Positions 49,421 through 57,851 of a stretch of DNA of 64,000 bases are shown in pieces. Source of the stretch: CAYWIT01 sp964458415 (GTDB taxonomy: Bacteria > Pseudomonadota > Alphaproteobacteria > Micavibrionales > UBA2020); the NCBI GenBank assembly GCA_964458415.1, contig CAYWIT010000002.1, forward strand, positions 101,327-165,326. The letters are read 5' to 3'. Under the pieces are notes generated by a model. It saw only the letters and a list, made by a program, of their open reading frames with translations, ran no database searches and had not been told where the DNA came from. The translations under genes and the position numbers were made by a program. Position 1 is the stretch's first letter; each line of letters begins with the position of its first letter.

Positions 49421-51097
49421 ATGGCAAAGAAAAGTGCAGGCGAAACCGCTGCGCCCGCAGAGAAGGCGGCTGGAGAATATCGTGTTCTGGCGCGTAAATA
49501 CCGTCCGCAGAATTTTTCCGAGCTTAAGGGGCAAGATGCGCTGGTGCGGACGCTGACGAATGCCATCTCGTCCGGACGCATTGCCCATGCCTTTATGCTG
49601 ACTGGCGTGCGTGGTGTTGGCAAAACGACGACGGCGCGGATTATCGCCCGTGCGCTGAATTGCGAGAAAGGGCCGACGGTTTCACCCTGCGGGGTCTGTG
49701 ACCAGTGCCGCTCTATTGCCGAAGACCGTCATGTCGATGTGCTCGAGATGGATGCGGCCTCCCGCACCGGTGTGGATGATATCCGCGAAATTATTGATTC
49801 CGTGCAATATGCGCCGGTGAGCGGGCGCTACAAGGTTTTCATCATCGACGAGGTGCATATGTTGTCCAAGGCGGCATTCAATGCGCTGCTGAAGACGCTG
49901 GAAGAGCCGCCGGAACATGTCAAATTTGTTTTTGCGACGACGGAGATCCGCAAGGTTCCCGTGACGGTGCTTTCGCGCTGCCAGAGGTTTGATCTGCGCC
50001 GTGTCGGCGCCGATGTGCTGGAGCAGTATTTTGGCGAAATACTGCAAAAAGAGAATGTTGCGGCGGAAGAGGGGGCCATTGCGCTTATTGCCCGCGCCGC
50101 AGACGGTTCCGTGCGGGATGGATTAAGCCTGCTGGATCAGGCGATTTCACGGGAACCGGGGAAAGTCACCGAGGAACAGGTCCGCACGATGCTGGGACTT
50201 GTCGATCGTTCCGTGACGCTGGATCTGTTTGAAGCGGTGATGAAGGGGGATGCGGACCAGACTTTTGCTCTGCTCGACAGCCTGTATAAGGGTGGGGCCG
50301 ATCCGCTGATGGTTCTGCAGGACATACAGGAGCTCACCCATTATCTGACCAAGGTCAAGGTATGTCCCGAGGTCGCGAAGGATATGGCGCTCCCCGAGGC
50401 AGAACGGGTCCGCGGTCTGGAGCTGGCGCTTACCTTGTCGATCCCGGTTTTGACGCGGACATGGCAGATGTTGCAAAAAGGAGCCGGTGAAATCCAGCAT
50501 GCTTCCAATCCGCAGCAAGCCCTGGAAATGGTTATTATCCGGCTGCTTTATGTTTCGGATCAGCCGACGCCGGGCGATTTGATGCGTCAAATGCGTGAAG
50601 GGGCGGCTGCTTCTTCCGGTGCCGGTGGGGGAGCGCCTTCCGGGGCGCCGCGCGGAACAACCGTCATGGCGCGAACTTTGGCCGTGGCCAGTCCCGGCCT
50701 TTACCCGCAGGATGATGCTCTGGCCGCCATCGCGCTGAATAGCTTTGAAGATATCGTCGCATTGTTCGGACGCAAGCGGGAAATGCTCCTGAAAGCCAGT
50801 TTGATGAAGGATGTGCATCTGGTCAGCTTTCAGCAGGGGCATCTTGAAATCCGGCTGGAGGAAACGGCGCCGCGCAGTTTATCCGGGCAGATCGCCACGA
50901 AACTGGGGGAATGGACAGGGCAGCGCTGGGTCGTCAGTCTCAGCAATGCAGCAGGCGCGCCGACGCTGGATGAAGTCAGCAGAGGACAGCAGGCCCGGAT
51001 CATGGACGAGGTGCGGCAGCATCCTGTTGTGGCGGAGGTTTTGCGGATATTCCCGGGGGCGCAGATCACGGATATCGGCAGCGGGGAATCCGATTGA
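49421..51097 (+). CDS. dnaX: DNA polymerase III subunit gamma/tau
   Basis: The 558-residue protein has the clamp-loader AAA+ domain: YRPQNFSELKGQDALVRTL, Walker A GVRGVGKTT (residues 62-69), a zinc module with CGVCDQC, Walker B FIIDEVHML, and the LSRCQRFDLRR sensor. A Gly/Ser/Ala-rich linker (GGGAPSGAPRG) leads to a C-terminal tau domain. I chose the ATG behind AAGGAAAAATTG; an in-frame ATG 42 bases upstream is possible. No AAAAAAG-type slippery site in the right frame was found. Confidence 0.95.
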   Translation: MAKKSAGETAAPAEKAAGEYRVLARKYRPQNFSELKGQDALVRTLTNAISSGRIAHAFMLTGVRGVGKTTTARIIARALNCEKGPTVSPCGVCDQCRSIAEDRHVDVLEMDAASRTGVDDIREIIDSVQYAPVSGRYKVFIIDEVHMLSKAAFNALLKTLEEPPEHVKFVFATTEIRKVPVTVLSRCQRFDLRRVGADVLEQYFGEILQKENVAAEEGAIALIARAADGSVRDGLSLLDQAISREPGKVTEEQVRTMLGLVDRSVTLDLFEAVMKGDADQTFALLDSLYKGGADPLMVLQDIQELTHYLTKVKVCPEVAKDMALPEAERVRGLELALTLSIPVLTRTWQMLQKGAGEIQHASNPQQALEMVIIRLLYVSDQPTPGDLMRQMREGAAASSGAGGGAPSGAPRGTTVMARTLAVASPGLYPQDDALAAIALNSFEDIVALFGRKREMLLKASLMKDVHLVSFQQGHLEIRLEETAPRSLSGQIATKLGEWTGQRWVVSLSNAAGAPTLDEVSRGQQARIMDEVRQHPVVAEVLRIFPGAQITDIGSGESD

Positions 51098-51171
51098 CAG
51101 AAATGCAGGAAGCGCATATTTTCCTGCACATGCAGATTGAACGCTATTGAACAACAAGGGGCATTAGATTC

Positions 51172-51495
51172 GTGACCAATTTTGTCCAGATGATGCAGAA
51201 AGCGCAGAAGGTCAAACAGGGGCTGCAGGAAATGCAGGCCCGTGTGGCGCAGATGGAAATGACGGGCGAGGCTGGCGGCGGAGCGGTTACCTGCCGCGTC
51301 AATGGCCGCTTTGAACTGAAGGCGATTAAAATCAATCCTTCGGTCATAAATCCGCAGGAAGCCGAGCTGCTTGAAGATCTGGTTATCGCTGCCGTCAATG
51401 ATGCCCGTGCCAAGGCAGAAAAAATAATGGCCGAGGAAACGGGAAAAATTATGAAGGACATGGGCCTTCCTCCCGGTTTGGATATACCATTCTGA
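51172..51495 (+). CDS. YbaB/EbfC family nucleoid-associated protein
   Basis: The 107-residue protein has the YbaB layout: helix MQKAQKVKQGLQEMQARVAQ, beta-strand AVTCRVNGRFELKAIKINPS, helix EDLVIAAVNDARAKAEKIM and a Gly/Pro-containing end (GLPPGLDIPF). It binds DNA as a dimer. It starts with GTG behind AAGGGGC. dnaX-ybaB is a standard order, but recR, which normally comes next, is replaced here by an unknown gene. Confidence 0.93.
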   Translation: MTNFVQMMQKAQKVKQGLQEMQARVAQMEMTGEAGGGAVTCRVNGRFELKAIKINPSVINPQEAELLEDLVIAAVNDARAKAEKIMAEETGKIMKDMGLPPGLDIPF

Positions 51496-51535
51496 ACGCA
51501 AACGCCGATAATATTTTTTGAACAAGGGGACTGCA

Positions 51536-52141
51536 ATGAATTTTGATTATTCAACATCGGGACTGCCGGACAGCAATAAATGGAAGATTGCGACGCAAAT
51601 CTGTCATCAGTGGCTGACGACGCATATGACGATGTTCGGCCCCGAGCGTATTAATAATTTCATGCATAACCAGCCGATTGCAGCAGCGCATCTTGTCATG
51701 GAAAATTGTCCCGACTGGTCGGAAGAAAGTGTTACCCTGATTTTGATGGGGCCGGCGAAAGACTCGCTGATCGCGAACGCGCAGACAGAAGAAGTTGCGC
51801 GCCATATTTTCGGGGATCGTACGGTGGATCTGCTGAAGGCGATGACGGGTGAAGCCGAGCCGGATGCCGGGATGATCCGCGATATGAACCGCATCTTTAT
51901 TGTGGAAGGCCTTTCGACAATGAACGACCAGATGGTCGGGCGGGGGCGCGTTGATCAGCATCATGAGACGCGCTGGGAGATTCTCAGCACGCTGGAGCAG
52001 AATTTTTCTGCCATCAAAGGGCAGAATCCGGCGCTTGATGCTGTTTTTGAAGATGTCATGGCGCAATCGAAAGCGGCGCTGAACGCTCTGGATCAGGCGC
52101 CTTCCGCTGCAAAAAAGGGCTTTAGACCTCCGCGGCCCTGA
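51536..52141 (+). CDS. Hypothetical protein between ybaB and xthA
   Basis: The 201-residue protein is not recognised. It has no signal peptide and appears all-helical: KIATQICHQWLTTHMTMFGP, RINNFMHNQPIAAAHLVMEN, TEEVARHIFGDRTVDLLKAM, HHETRWEILSTLEQNFSAI. It ends in a basic Pro-rich tail. It starts with ATG behind AAGGGGA. Occupying the place of recR, it might have a role in replication or repair, but this is position-based guesswork. The frame also allows a TTG 18 bases upstream. Confidence 0.7.
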   Translation: MNFDYSTSGLPDSNKWKIATQICHQWLTTHMTMFGPERINNFMHNQPIAAAHLVMENCPDWSEESVTLILMGPAKDSLIANAQTEEVARHIFGDRTVDLLKAMTGEAEPDAGMIRDMNRIFIVEGLSTMNDQMVGRGRVDQHHETRWEILSTLEQNFSAIKGQNPALDAVFEDVMAQSKAALNALDQAPSAAKKGFRPPRP

Positions 52142-52153
52142 TGGATAAGGCCT

Positions 52154-52960
52154 ATGCGCATCGTTACATGGAATATCAATTCTGTCAGGCTCCGGATTGA
52201 TCTGTTGCAGCAGTTGCTGGACCGCCTGAAGCCGGATGTTTTTTGCCTGCAGGAGACAAAGACCCCGGACGAATTTTTTCCGGTCGATCCGCTTGTTGCC
52301 AAGGGATATGCGCATTACCATTTTTCCGGCATCAAAGGGTATAACGGCGTCGCAATTTTTTCGCGTCATCCGCTTGACGATCTGCAGGTGCATAAGCGCT
52401 GTGGCAAAGAGGATGCCCGTCATATCTCGGCCAGGGTGAAGGCGAAAGGTGGCGCTTTTGAAATTCACAATATTTATATTCCGGCAGGCGGATACGAGCC
52501 CGATCCTGTGGCGAATGACAAATTCAAACACAAGCTGGACTTTGTTGACGAGCTCTGCGACTGGTTCCCTGAAAATCGTTCGGCGCGCGCACCGATGGTC
52601 GTGGTGGGGGATCTGAACATCGCGCCGTTGGAAAATGATGTCTGGGACCATAAAAAGATGATAAATGTTGTTTCCCATACGCCTGTCGAGATTGAAAAAT
52701 TCACGCGTTTTTATAATGCGATGAAATGGGCGGATGCCGTGCGGCATTTTGTTCCTGAAGACAAGAAGCTGTATTCATGGTGGAGTTACCGTTCAGCGGA
52801 TTGGGATGCGGCGGATAAAGGACGTCGGCTGGATCACGTCTGGGTGACGCAGAAACTGAAACCGGCGCTTCAAAAACAACAAATCCTGCGGGATGTGCGC
52901 GGCGGTGAGCGCCCGAGCGATCATGTGCCTGTAGTGGTGGATTTGGCTTTGGGAAGGTAA
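52154..52960 (+). CDS. xthA: Exodeoxyribonuclease III
   Basis: The 268-residue protein has the endonuclease/exonuclease/phosphatase fold with the XthA motifs: WNINSVRLR, FCLQETKT (metal Glu), VVVGDLNIAP, RLDHVWVT and SDHVPVVVDL (catalytic Asp-His). It cleaves DNA at abasic sites and acts as a 3'-5' exonuclease in base excision repair. It begins 12 bases after the unknown 201-residue gene. Confidence 0.95.
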   Translation: MRIVTWNINSVRLRIDLLQQLLDRLKPDVFCLQETKTPDEFFPVDPLVAKGYAHYHFSGIKGYNGVAIFSRHPLDDLQVHKRCGKEDARHISARVKAKGGAFEIHNIYIPAGGYEPDPVANDKFKHKLDFVDELCDWFPENRSARAPMVVVGDLNIAPLENDVWDHKKMINVVSHTPVEIEKFTRFYNAMKWADAVRHFVPEDKKLYSWWSYRSADWDAADKGRRLDHVWVTQKLKPALQKQQILRDVRGGERPSDHVPVVVDLALGR

Positions 52961-53019
52961 TTAAATTTATTTAATAATTTCAATTTGATAATTTAATTCA
53001 TTTACAGAATAATTTTTTC

Positions 53020-53048
53020 TTGACAGGGCCCGTTTATTAACATAATAT
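53020..53048 (+). promoter_or_regulatory. Consensus promoter of the SPFH-like lipoprotein gene
   Basis: A perfect TTGACA is followed after 17 bases by TAATAT, 41 bases before the ATG at 53090. The -10 hexamer overlaps a CtrA-type box. Confidence 0.7.
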
Positions 53049-53051
53049 TAA
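53037..53051 (+). promoter_or_regulatory. CtrA-type box covering the -10 of the SPFH-like gene
   Basis: TTAA-N7-TTAA followed by C. The box spans the -10 hexamer (53043-53048), a placement typical for repression by occlusion. Confidence 0.55.
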
Positions 53052-53089
53052 CGCCGGATCAGATAACACATAATGGAGAGGTATGGATC

Positions 53090-54025
53090 ATGGCATTGGA
53101 TTTTTATAAAGTTGCGCGTCTCGCTACCGTTTTTACAGCAAGCGTTGGCCTTCTGGCTGGCTGTGGACCGCGTGTTGAGCAAACAGAGGTTGCGATCAAA
53201 ACAACGGGCTGGGGCGAAAAGGTTATGGTGGATACGGAGCCGGGAAAAAAATGTTATTTTGGCTGCTATCCCGGCGAGGAGTACGTGAAACTGACAAAAG
53301 GCGAACAGTCATTGTTTGTCGTGGGTATCCAGCCGGACCAGAATGTTGAGAAAAATTTTCCAGGGGCTTCTTACGGTGTGATCAAGGTTTTAGAAGGATT
53401 GCCTCTTTCCGGTAATATCCAGATCATTGTTAAAATTGACATTACCGAGAAAAACAAGAAAGAACTCGAAAACCTTTATAAGGCGATCCCTCCCAAATCC
53501 GGCGAGGATGATGAGGAATATATGACCCGTATCAAATTCAGGCTTGCTACGCTGGCGCTTGATGAGGTCCAGAATGTCTATGGCAGCGTATCGGTCAAGG
53601 ATGCGACGCGGACAAATCTGCAGGATAAAGAAACAGAGTCACCTGTAAAAATTCTGACGGACAAGGTTATTCAAAACACGCAGAAAAGAATGAAGGATAG
53701 TGGTTTTGGCTTTATCGTGATCAAGGATGTTATATTGGCAGGCGTAAATCTTGGCCCGCAGGCCGAAGCTGCCAACCAGCGTATCGCGATGGCCGGTATT
53801 GAACAAACAGTAGCGGGAGAGCAAATGAAAGCAGCGCAGAAAGTACAGGAAGCTGCTAATAAAATGGCATCCATTACTGCTGACGAATTGAAATCCCTGC
53901 GCGCAGTGGCTGGCGAAGGGCAGAGTCTTTCCGAGCTGTATTGCCTGCATAAAGTTGCACGGGATCCGAACTTCGCAAGCAAAAACCCGAACTGCTTTCC
54001 CGGTGGCGTGGTTCTCAGACGCTAA
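53090..54025 (+). CDS. SPFH/prohibitin-like lipoprotein
   Basis: The 311-residue protein has a lipoprotein signal ending LLAGC (Cys25). Its middle section resembles an SPFH/prohibitin domain: EQTEVAIKTTGWGEKVMVDT, NIQIIVKIDITEKNKKELEN and TDKVIQNTQKRMKDSGFGFI followed by IKDVILAGVNLGP. After it comes the coiled coil typical of these proteins (IAMAGIEQTVAGEQMKAAQK). SPFH proteins usually have an N-terminal membrane helix; a lipid anchor is unusual. It may form an envelope scaffold. The family match is by eye and moderate. Confidence 0.7.
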   Translation: MALDFYKVARLATVFTASVGLLAGCGPRVEQTEVAIKTTGWGEKVMVDTEPGKKCYFGCYPGEEYVKLTKGEQSLFVVGIQPDQNVEKNFPGASYGVIKVLEGLPLSGNIQIIVKIDITEKNKKELENLYKAIPPKSGEDDEEYMTRIKFRLATLALDEVQNVYGSVSVKDATRTNLQDKETESPVKILTDKVIQNTQKRMKDSGFGFIVIKDVILAGVNLGPQAEAANQRIAMAGIEQTVAGEQMKAAQKVQEAANKMASITADELKSLRAVAGEGQSLSELYCLHKVARDPNFASKNPNCFPGGVVLRR

Positions 54026-54043
54026 GCTTTCTCATACACACAG

Positions 54044-54074
54044 AGGGCCTCCTGCAGCAGGAGGCCCTTTTTTT
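54044..54074 (+). terminator. Rho-independent terminator of the SPFH-like gene
   Basis: AGGGCCTCCTG and CAGGAGGCCCT form a perfect 11-base-pair stem with a CAG loop, followed by seven T. It lies 19 bases after the stop. Confidence 0.95.
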
Positions 54075-54101
54075 GTGGTTGGAACGTCAAGTTTATTATT
54101 T

Positions 54102-54908
54102 TCAGGGGCACCAGGATTGTTTTTTACCGCCGTCGTAGGGGCGGGCGAGATTTTTTTCAATCAGGTTCTGTGCGACGCTGATGCCTTCCGGCGTGCGGAT
54201 ATCGCCCAGAACGCGACCGCCGTATTTTTCGAACTGGACGTTATAAAGAAAAACCTTCCTTCCGAGGACAAGCTGTTCGGTGGCGGCGCTGGCTTTTTCG
54301 GCGAGGGCGGATTCGGCGGTGCATTTGGCGCGCCCTTTTTTCTCCGGCGTATCGATTTCACCGACACGAATGTCTATTAAAGCATAATGGTGCGGAAAAG
54401 TTTCCGCGATAACCTGCACGGTATCGCCATCAACAAGCTTGACGACCTTGGCCGAAACGGGGCCGGGCACGATGTCCTGCCGCGGGCGGATATCGGGGAG
54501 GTCGGCTGTGGGGGCGGATGCGGATGTTTTTGCTGAAATGGCGGTCAGGCTGGAGAGTTTTATATTTTCGCCGGTTGCAATTTTTCCTTCTGCGACAGTC
54601 GCCTCGAAATCGCAGCCTTGGGGGGCGGTCGTTTTATTTTTTGGGCAAACGCTGATCATCGCGAATTGTGCTACCCAGGTATGGACGCGGGCATGAAACA
54701 CGTTTTCCCCGTGCACCTTGGTGACTGTCGCATCCAGTGTATAAGCGGGGGCCGGAGGCCTGTCACTTGTGGTCTGCACGGAATTCTGCGCGGGTTTGCT
54801 GTTTTGTTCATCCTGTGGCAGCAGATTCGCAATGCCTGTGACGGCACCAAATCCGATTCCGGCGGCGAAGGTAAAGATCGCTGTCAGGTGTTTTTTGCTG
54901 AGTTCCAT
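54102..54908 (-). CDS. Membrane-anchored or secreted thermonuclease-fold protein, long form
   Basis: The 268-residue protein begins with a hydrophobic segment (residues ~6-30), has a ~125-residue unknown region with two cysteines, and ends with an SNase domain: VVKLVDGDTVQVIAE, DIRVGEIDTPEKKG (Arg and Glu of the active site), NVQFEKYGGRVLGDIRTPEG and ARPYDGGK. The DNA- or RNA-cleaving role is inferred. I chose the ATG at 54908 because the promoter -10 ends at 54936, which leaves the upstream ATG (54935) at or before the transcription start. Confidence 0.82.
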   Translation of the reverse strand: MELSKKHLTAIFTFAAGIGFGAVTGIANLLPQDEQNSKPAQNSVQTTSDRPPAPAYTLDATVTKVHGENVFHARVHTWVAQFAMISVCPKNKTTAPQGCDFEATVAEGKIATGENIKLSSLTAISAKTSASAPTADLPDIRPRQDIVPGPVSAKVVKLVDGDTVQVIAETFPHHYALIDIRVGEIDTPEKKGRAKCTAESALAEKASAATEQLVLGRKVFLYNVQFEKYGGRVLGDIRTPEGISVAQNLIEKNLARPYDGGKKQSWCP

Positions 54909-54935
54909 GTTCTGCCCGTGATTTTGAACAGCCAT

Positions 54936-54963
54936 ATAGTAACAGTCTTCGCATTTATGTCAA
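54936..54963 (-). promoter_or_regulatory. Promoter of the long thermonuclease gene
   Basis: On the minus strand TTGACA is followed after 16 bases by TACTAT. The expected transcription start is near 54929, about 20 bases before the chosen ATG at 54908. Confidence 0.6.
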
Positions 54964-54985
54964 TAGAATTAACGGAGAGAAAGCT

Positions 54986-55435
54986 CTACCCACACCAGCC
55001 ATCGCGTTTTCCGCCATTATAGGGGCGGGCAAGGCCTTTGCCGATAAGATGCTCTGAAATGCGGATGCCGTCCGGCGTTGCGGCGGAAGCAAGCACGCGA
55101 CCGGCATATTTTTCCAGACGAATATCAGTCAGCACAACCTCTCCTTTCTGCAGCAGCCGTTCCAGCTCGCTGTGGGCGGCTTTGGCGAGCTTGCGCTCTT
55201 TTTCACATTTGCCGTGAATTTCAGGAGCGTCAATACCGGCCAGCCGCACATGCGTTTCCATGTCCTGACCGATCCAGATACGCAGACGTACGGTAAAAGT
55301 ATCGCCATCTGTTATTTGTATAACGTGGCCCTGAACGGGGCCTTTGATGACATCCTGCCGGAGAGAAGCATCAGAGGCGCTCGTCCAGAGGAAGGCCAGT
55401 GCGAGGATAATGACGATGAGAAAGCGGTGAGGCAT
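54986..55435 (-). CDS. Secreted thermonuclease-fold protein, short form
   Basis: The 149-residue protein has a signal peptide (about 23 residues) and a compact SNase domain: VIQITDGDTFTVRLRIW, VRLAGIDAPEIHGKCEKE (catalytic Arg/Glu), TDIRLEKYAGRVLA and ARPYNGGKRDGWCG. It is a paralogue of the next gene downstream, sharing the EKYxGRVL and ARPYxGGK segments and a C-terminal Trp-Cys. It is expected to degrade nucleic acid outside the cytoplasm. A 77-base gap and an internal promoter separate the two genes. Confidence 0.88.
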   Translation of the reverse strand: MPHRFLIVIILALAFLWTSASDASLRQDVIKGPVQGHVIQITDGDTFTVRLRIWIGQDMETHVRLAGIDAPEIHGKCEKERKLAKAAHSELERLLQKGEVVLTDIRLEKYAGRVLASAATPDGIRISEHLIGKGLARPYNGGKRDGWCG

Positions 55436-55500
55436 GACGTTTTCCCCGGTTGATCATGATCAGAATAGCAAATACAACCTTAAATTGCAAATAAAATATA

Positions 55501-56457
55501 TTACAATTTTGCGCGCGGGTGCGCTTTCTCATAGATCGCCAGCAGTTGACGATTATCATAGTCGGCATAACGCTGTGTTGTGCTCAGAGAGGCATGGCCG
55601 AGCAACTCCTGAATCAGACGCAAATCTCCGCCTTCGGCAAGAATATGCGTGGCAAAACTGTGCCGCAGCGTGTGCGGCGTGACGCTTTCCGGTAGCTTGA
55701 GTTTGCGGCGGAGCAAGCGCATCTGGCGCTGTGCCGTGCTCTGGTTGAGCCGCCCGCCGCGATTCCCCCTGAACAGAGGGGAGTCGTTTTCGAATAATAA
55801 CGGACAACTGCTGATATAACTTTTCAGGGTGGCTTCGACAACGGGAAGGACGGGAACAATGCGCCCTTTGTTTCCTTTCCCCAGAACGCGGACCTCTCCA
55901 TTTTGCGGGCGCGTGCCGTAATCGAGCTGCAAGGCCTCGCTGATGCGCAGCCCGCAACCATAGAGGAGTGTAAACAAGGCGCGGTCGCGGAGTCCGCTCC
56001 AGTGTTCATCTAGGCCTTGATGCGCGTTAACGGAGACGTCTTTGGCGGCTTTTGGCGACAAGGCGCGGGGCAGGCGTTTGGGTTGTTTCGGGGTGCGGAT
56101 ATGCTTGAGGTAGGGATTGTGCAGATGGCCGTTGAAATCCAGCCAGCGGAAAAAATTCCGCACTGTGGCCAGATGGCGCGCCCGTGTCGCCGCTGAAGAG
56201 CCCGATGTCATATCCTGCGTCATCCAGCTGCGGAAATCACGGAGCGAAGCGTCGCCGATGTCGTTGAGGGAGGGCGGCCTGCCCAGATGTTTTGTCAGGA
56301 ATTCAAAGAAGAAATGCATATCGGCAAGATAGGCGCGGAGCGTGTGCGGCGAGAAATGTTTTTCAAACCGCAGAAAATTGACCCAGAGCGCAAATCTGTC
56401 CAGCAGATCCGGCGCGACCGAAGGCGGGTTGATCTCTATATCTGTACGTCCAGCCAT
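55501..56457 (-). CDS. xerC: Site-specific tyrosine recombinase XerC
   Basis: The 318-residue protein has the SAM-like N domain (FSPHTLRAYLADMHFFFEFL) and the catalytic domain with Arg in GCGLRISEAL, Lys in GKGNKGR, HTLRHSFATH, a GHASLSTTQRYAD box and nucleophile Tyr297. With XerD it resolves chromosome dimers at dif. I chose the ATG at 56457 behind GAGAGG; a GTG 12 bases earlier would sit too close to that ribosome site. It overlaps the end of the DUF484 gene. This gene pair is chromosomal and conserved, so it is not a mobile integrase. Confidence 0.93.
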   Translation of the reverse strand: MAGRTDIEINPPSVAPDLLDRFALWVNFLRFEKHFSPHTLRAYLADMHFFFEFLTKHLGRPPSLNDIGDASLRDFRSWMTQDMTSGSSAATRARHLATVRNFFRWLDFNGHLHNPYLKHIRTPKQPKRLPRALSPKAAKDVSVNAHQGLDEHWSGLRDRALFTLLYGCGLRISEALQLDYGTRPQNGEVRVLGKGNKGRIVPVLPVVEATLKSYISSCPLLFENDSPLFRGNRGGRLNQSTAQRQMRLLRRKLKLPESVTPHTLRHSFATHILAEGGDLRLIQELLGHASLSTTQRYADYDNRQLLAIYEKAHPRAKL

Positions 56458-57116
56458 AAACGGAAGCACCTCTCGACGACTTGCGCCAGAAAGCCGATCT
56501 GATCAATGGACTGTTCCGGATGAAACGCTTCGGGGTCGCGCGAGCCGAAGGCCATGATGCCCGCCGGTGTATTCTGGCTGATTTCAAGGCGCAGCAGGGC
56601 ATGACTCTTGACCAGTCCGGCGCCGGGGCCGAACATTTCCTCGTTGCCGTTGATATTGGGTTGCAGCAGGGCATCCCCCGTGCCAAGCCACTTCTGGACG
56701 GTTCCCGGATGCGCAAAGCGGATTCCCGCCTGATTGACGAAAGGAATTTCACGGGAGGTGGATTCAATGACAAGGTTGACCGTGTCCACATCCAGCAAAA
56801 CAGGAAAGTCCTGTGTAATCGTCGCGATAAATTCTTCAAAGGTATCGGCTTCCAGCAGGGCCAGAATGGCCATATGGATGCGGCTCTGGTTGCTCATGTT
56901 GGCGCGGACGGTTTCGATCAGGTCACGTTGGACTTTTTGCGCCGTGCTTTTGTCAGCCTTCAGCTTTTCCAGCAGGGCCTGTTGAAAGTTCACCACGCCC
57001 TTGCCATGGGTATCGCCTGGCAAATCCATATGTTCCAGTACTTGCGGGTTTGCCTTGAAAAAGCCTTTGTTCGACTTTAGAAAGGCAATGACATCTTCAT
57101 CTGTCATGGCGGGCAT
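56436..57116 (-). CDS. DUF484 family protein
   Basis: The 226-residue protein has the DUF484 layout: an N-terminal helix with VIAFLKSNKGFFKANPQVLE, a coiled coil (NFQQALLEKLKADKSTAQKV), then a GAF-like domain with VDTVNLVIES, AGIMAFGSRDPEAFHP and IGFLAQVVERCFRLWL. DUF484 genes usually precede xerC, as here. I chose the ATG at 57116, behind CAGGGAAAAATC; an ATG at 57140 overlapping the transaldolase stop (TGATG) is a reasonable alternative. Confidence 0.88.
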   Translation of the reverse strand: MPAMTDEDVIAFLKSNKGFFKANPQVLEHMDLPGDTHGKGVVNFQQALLEKLKADKSTAQKVQRDLIETVRANMSNQSRIHMAILALLEADTFEEFIATITQDFPVLLDVDTVNLVIESTSREIPFVNQAGIRFAHPGTVQKWLGTGDALLQPNINGNEEMFGPGAGLVKSHALLRLEISQNTPAGIMAFGSRDPEAFHPEQSIDQIGFLAQVVERCFRLWLDVQI

Positions 57117-57139
57117 GATTTTTCCCTGTTCCTTCAGCA

Positions 57140-57808
57140 TCAGGCGGCATCCAGAATTTTCTGGCCGGATTTTTGCCAGTCGGCGACAAAGGCGGCAAGG
57201 CCTTTGTCGGTCAGGGGATGCTGGTAAAGCTGGCGGATGACCTTTGGCGGAATGGTGGCGACATGCGCGCCCATCATGGCCGCATCCACCAGATGCATCG
57301 GATGGCGGATAGAGGCGACCAGAACTTCCGTTTCAATCGAGGGATATTGCCGGTAAATCTGCACGATGTCGGAAATCAGCTGCATGCCGTCCGTACCGAT
57401 GTCGTCCAGACGCCCGACGAAGGGAGAAACGAATGTGGCGCCCGCTTTGGCGGCAAGAAGGGCCTGTGCTGCTGAAAAGCAGAGCGTGACGTTGACCATC
57501 GTCCCCTGATCTGAAAGGGCTTTGCAAACTTTGAGGCCGTCGGGGGTGAGGGGAACCTTGACCGCGATGTTATCGGCGATTTTGGCAAGGCGCTGGCCTT
57601 CTTTCAGCATGGTGGCATAATCGGTGGCGCCGACCTCGGCGCTGACGGGGCCTTCAACGATCTCGCAGATATTTTCGATCAGCTCGATAAAGTTTTTAGC
57701 GCCTGATTGTGCGACGAGCGAAGGATTGGTTGTCACCCCGTCCAGCAGGCCCGTGGCGGCCAGATCCTTGATTTCGGCAATATCGGCGGTATCGATAAAG
57801 AATTTCAT
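57140..57808 (-). CDS. tal: Transaldolase (short TalC/Fsa-type)
   Basis: The 222-residue protein has the short transaldolase fold: FFIDTADIAEIKDLAATGLL, DGVTTNPSLVAQSG, the catalytic lysine in NIAVKVPLTPDGLK (Lys84), VTLCFSAAQALLAAKAGA and SPFVGRLDDIG. It transfers dihydroxyacetone units in the non-oxidative pentose phosphate pathway; the related fructose-6-phosphate aldolases share the fold and cannot be excluded. It is the first gene of the tal-DUF484-xerC operon and divergent from priA. Confidence 0.93.
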   Translation of the reverse strand: MKFFIDTADIAEIKDLAATGLLDGVTTNPSLVAQSGAKNFIELIENICEIVEGPVSAEVGATDYATMLKEGQRLAKIADNIAVKVPLTPDGLKVCKALSDQGTMVNVTLCFSAAQALLAAKAGATFVSPFVGRLDDIGTDGMQLISDIVQIYRQYPSIETEVLVASIRHPMHLVDAAMMGAHVATIPPKVIRQLYQHPLTDKGLAAFVADWQKSGQKILDAA

Positions 57809-57851
57809 GGTTAAGTGTTCCCTTCCTTTTTGACAAGGATTAGTGTACCTA

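Noticed and set aside
49421..51097. Programmed frameshift site in dnaX
   Set aside because: The A-runs near 50046 and 50476 are not in the A-AAA-AAG frame, so a separate gamma form is not supported.
52969..52982. TTAA-N6-TTAA near 52.97 kb and similar AT-rich near matches at 46.27 kb
   Set aside because: Spacing of six rather than seven does not fit the CtrA box.
55501..56457. Tyrosine recombinase as integrase of a mobile element
   Set aside because: It sits in the conserved DUF484-xerC-transaldolase neighbourhood, with no attachment repeats or phage genes.
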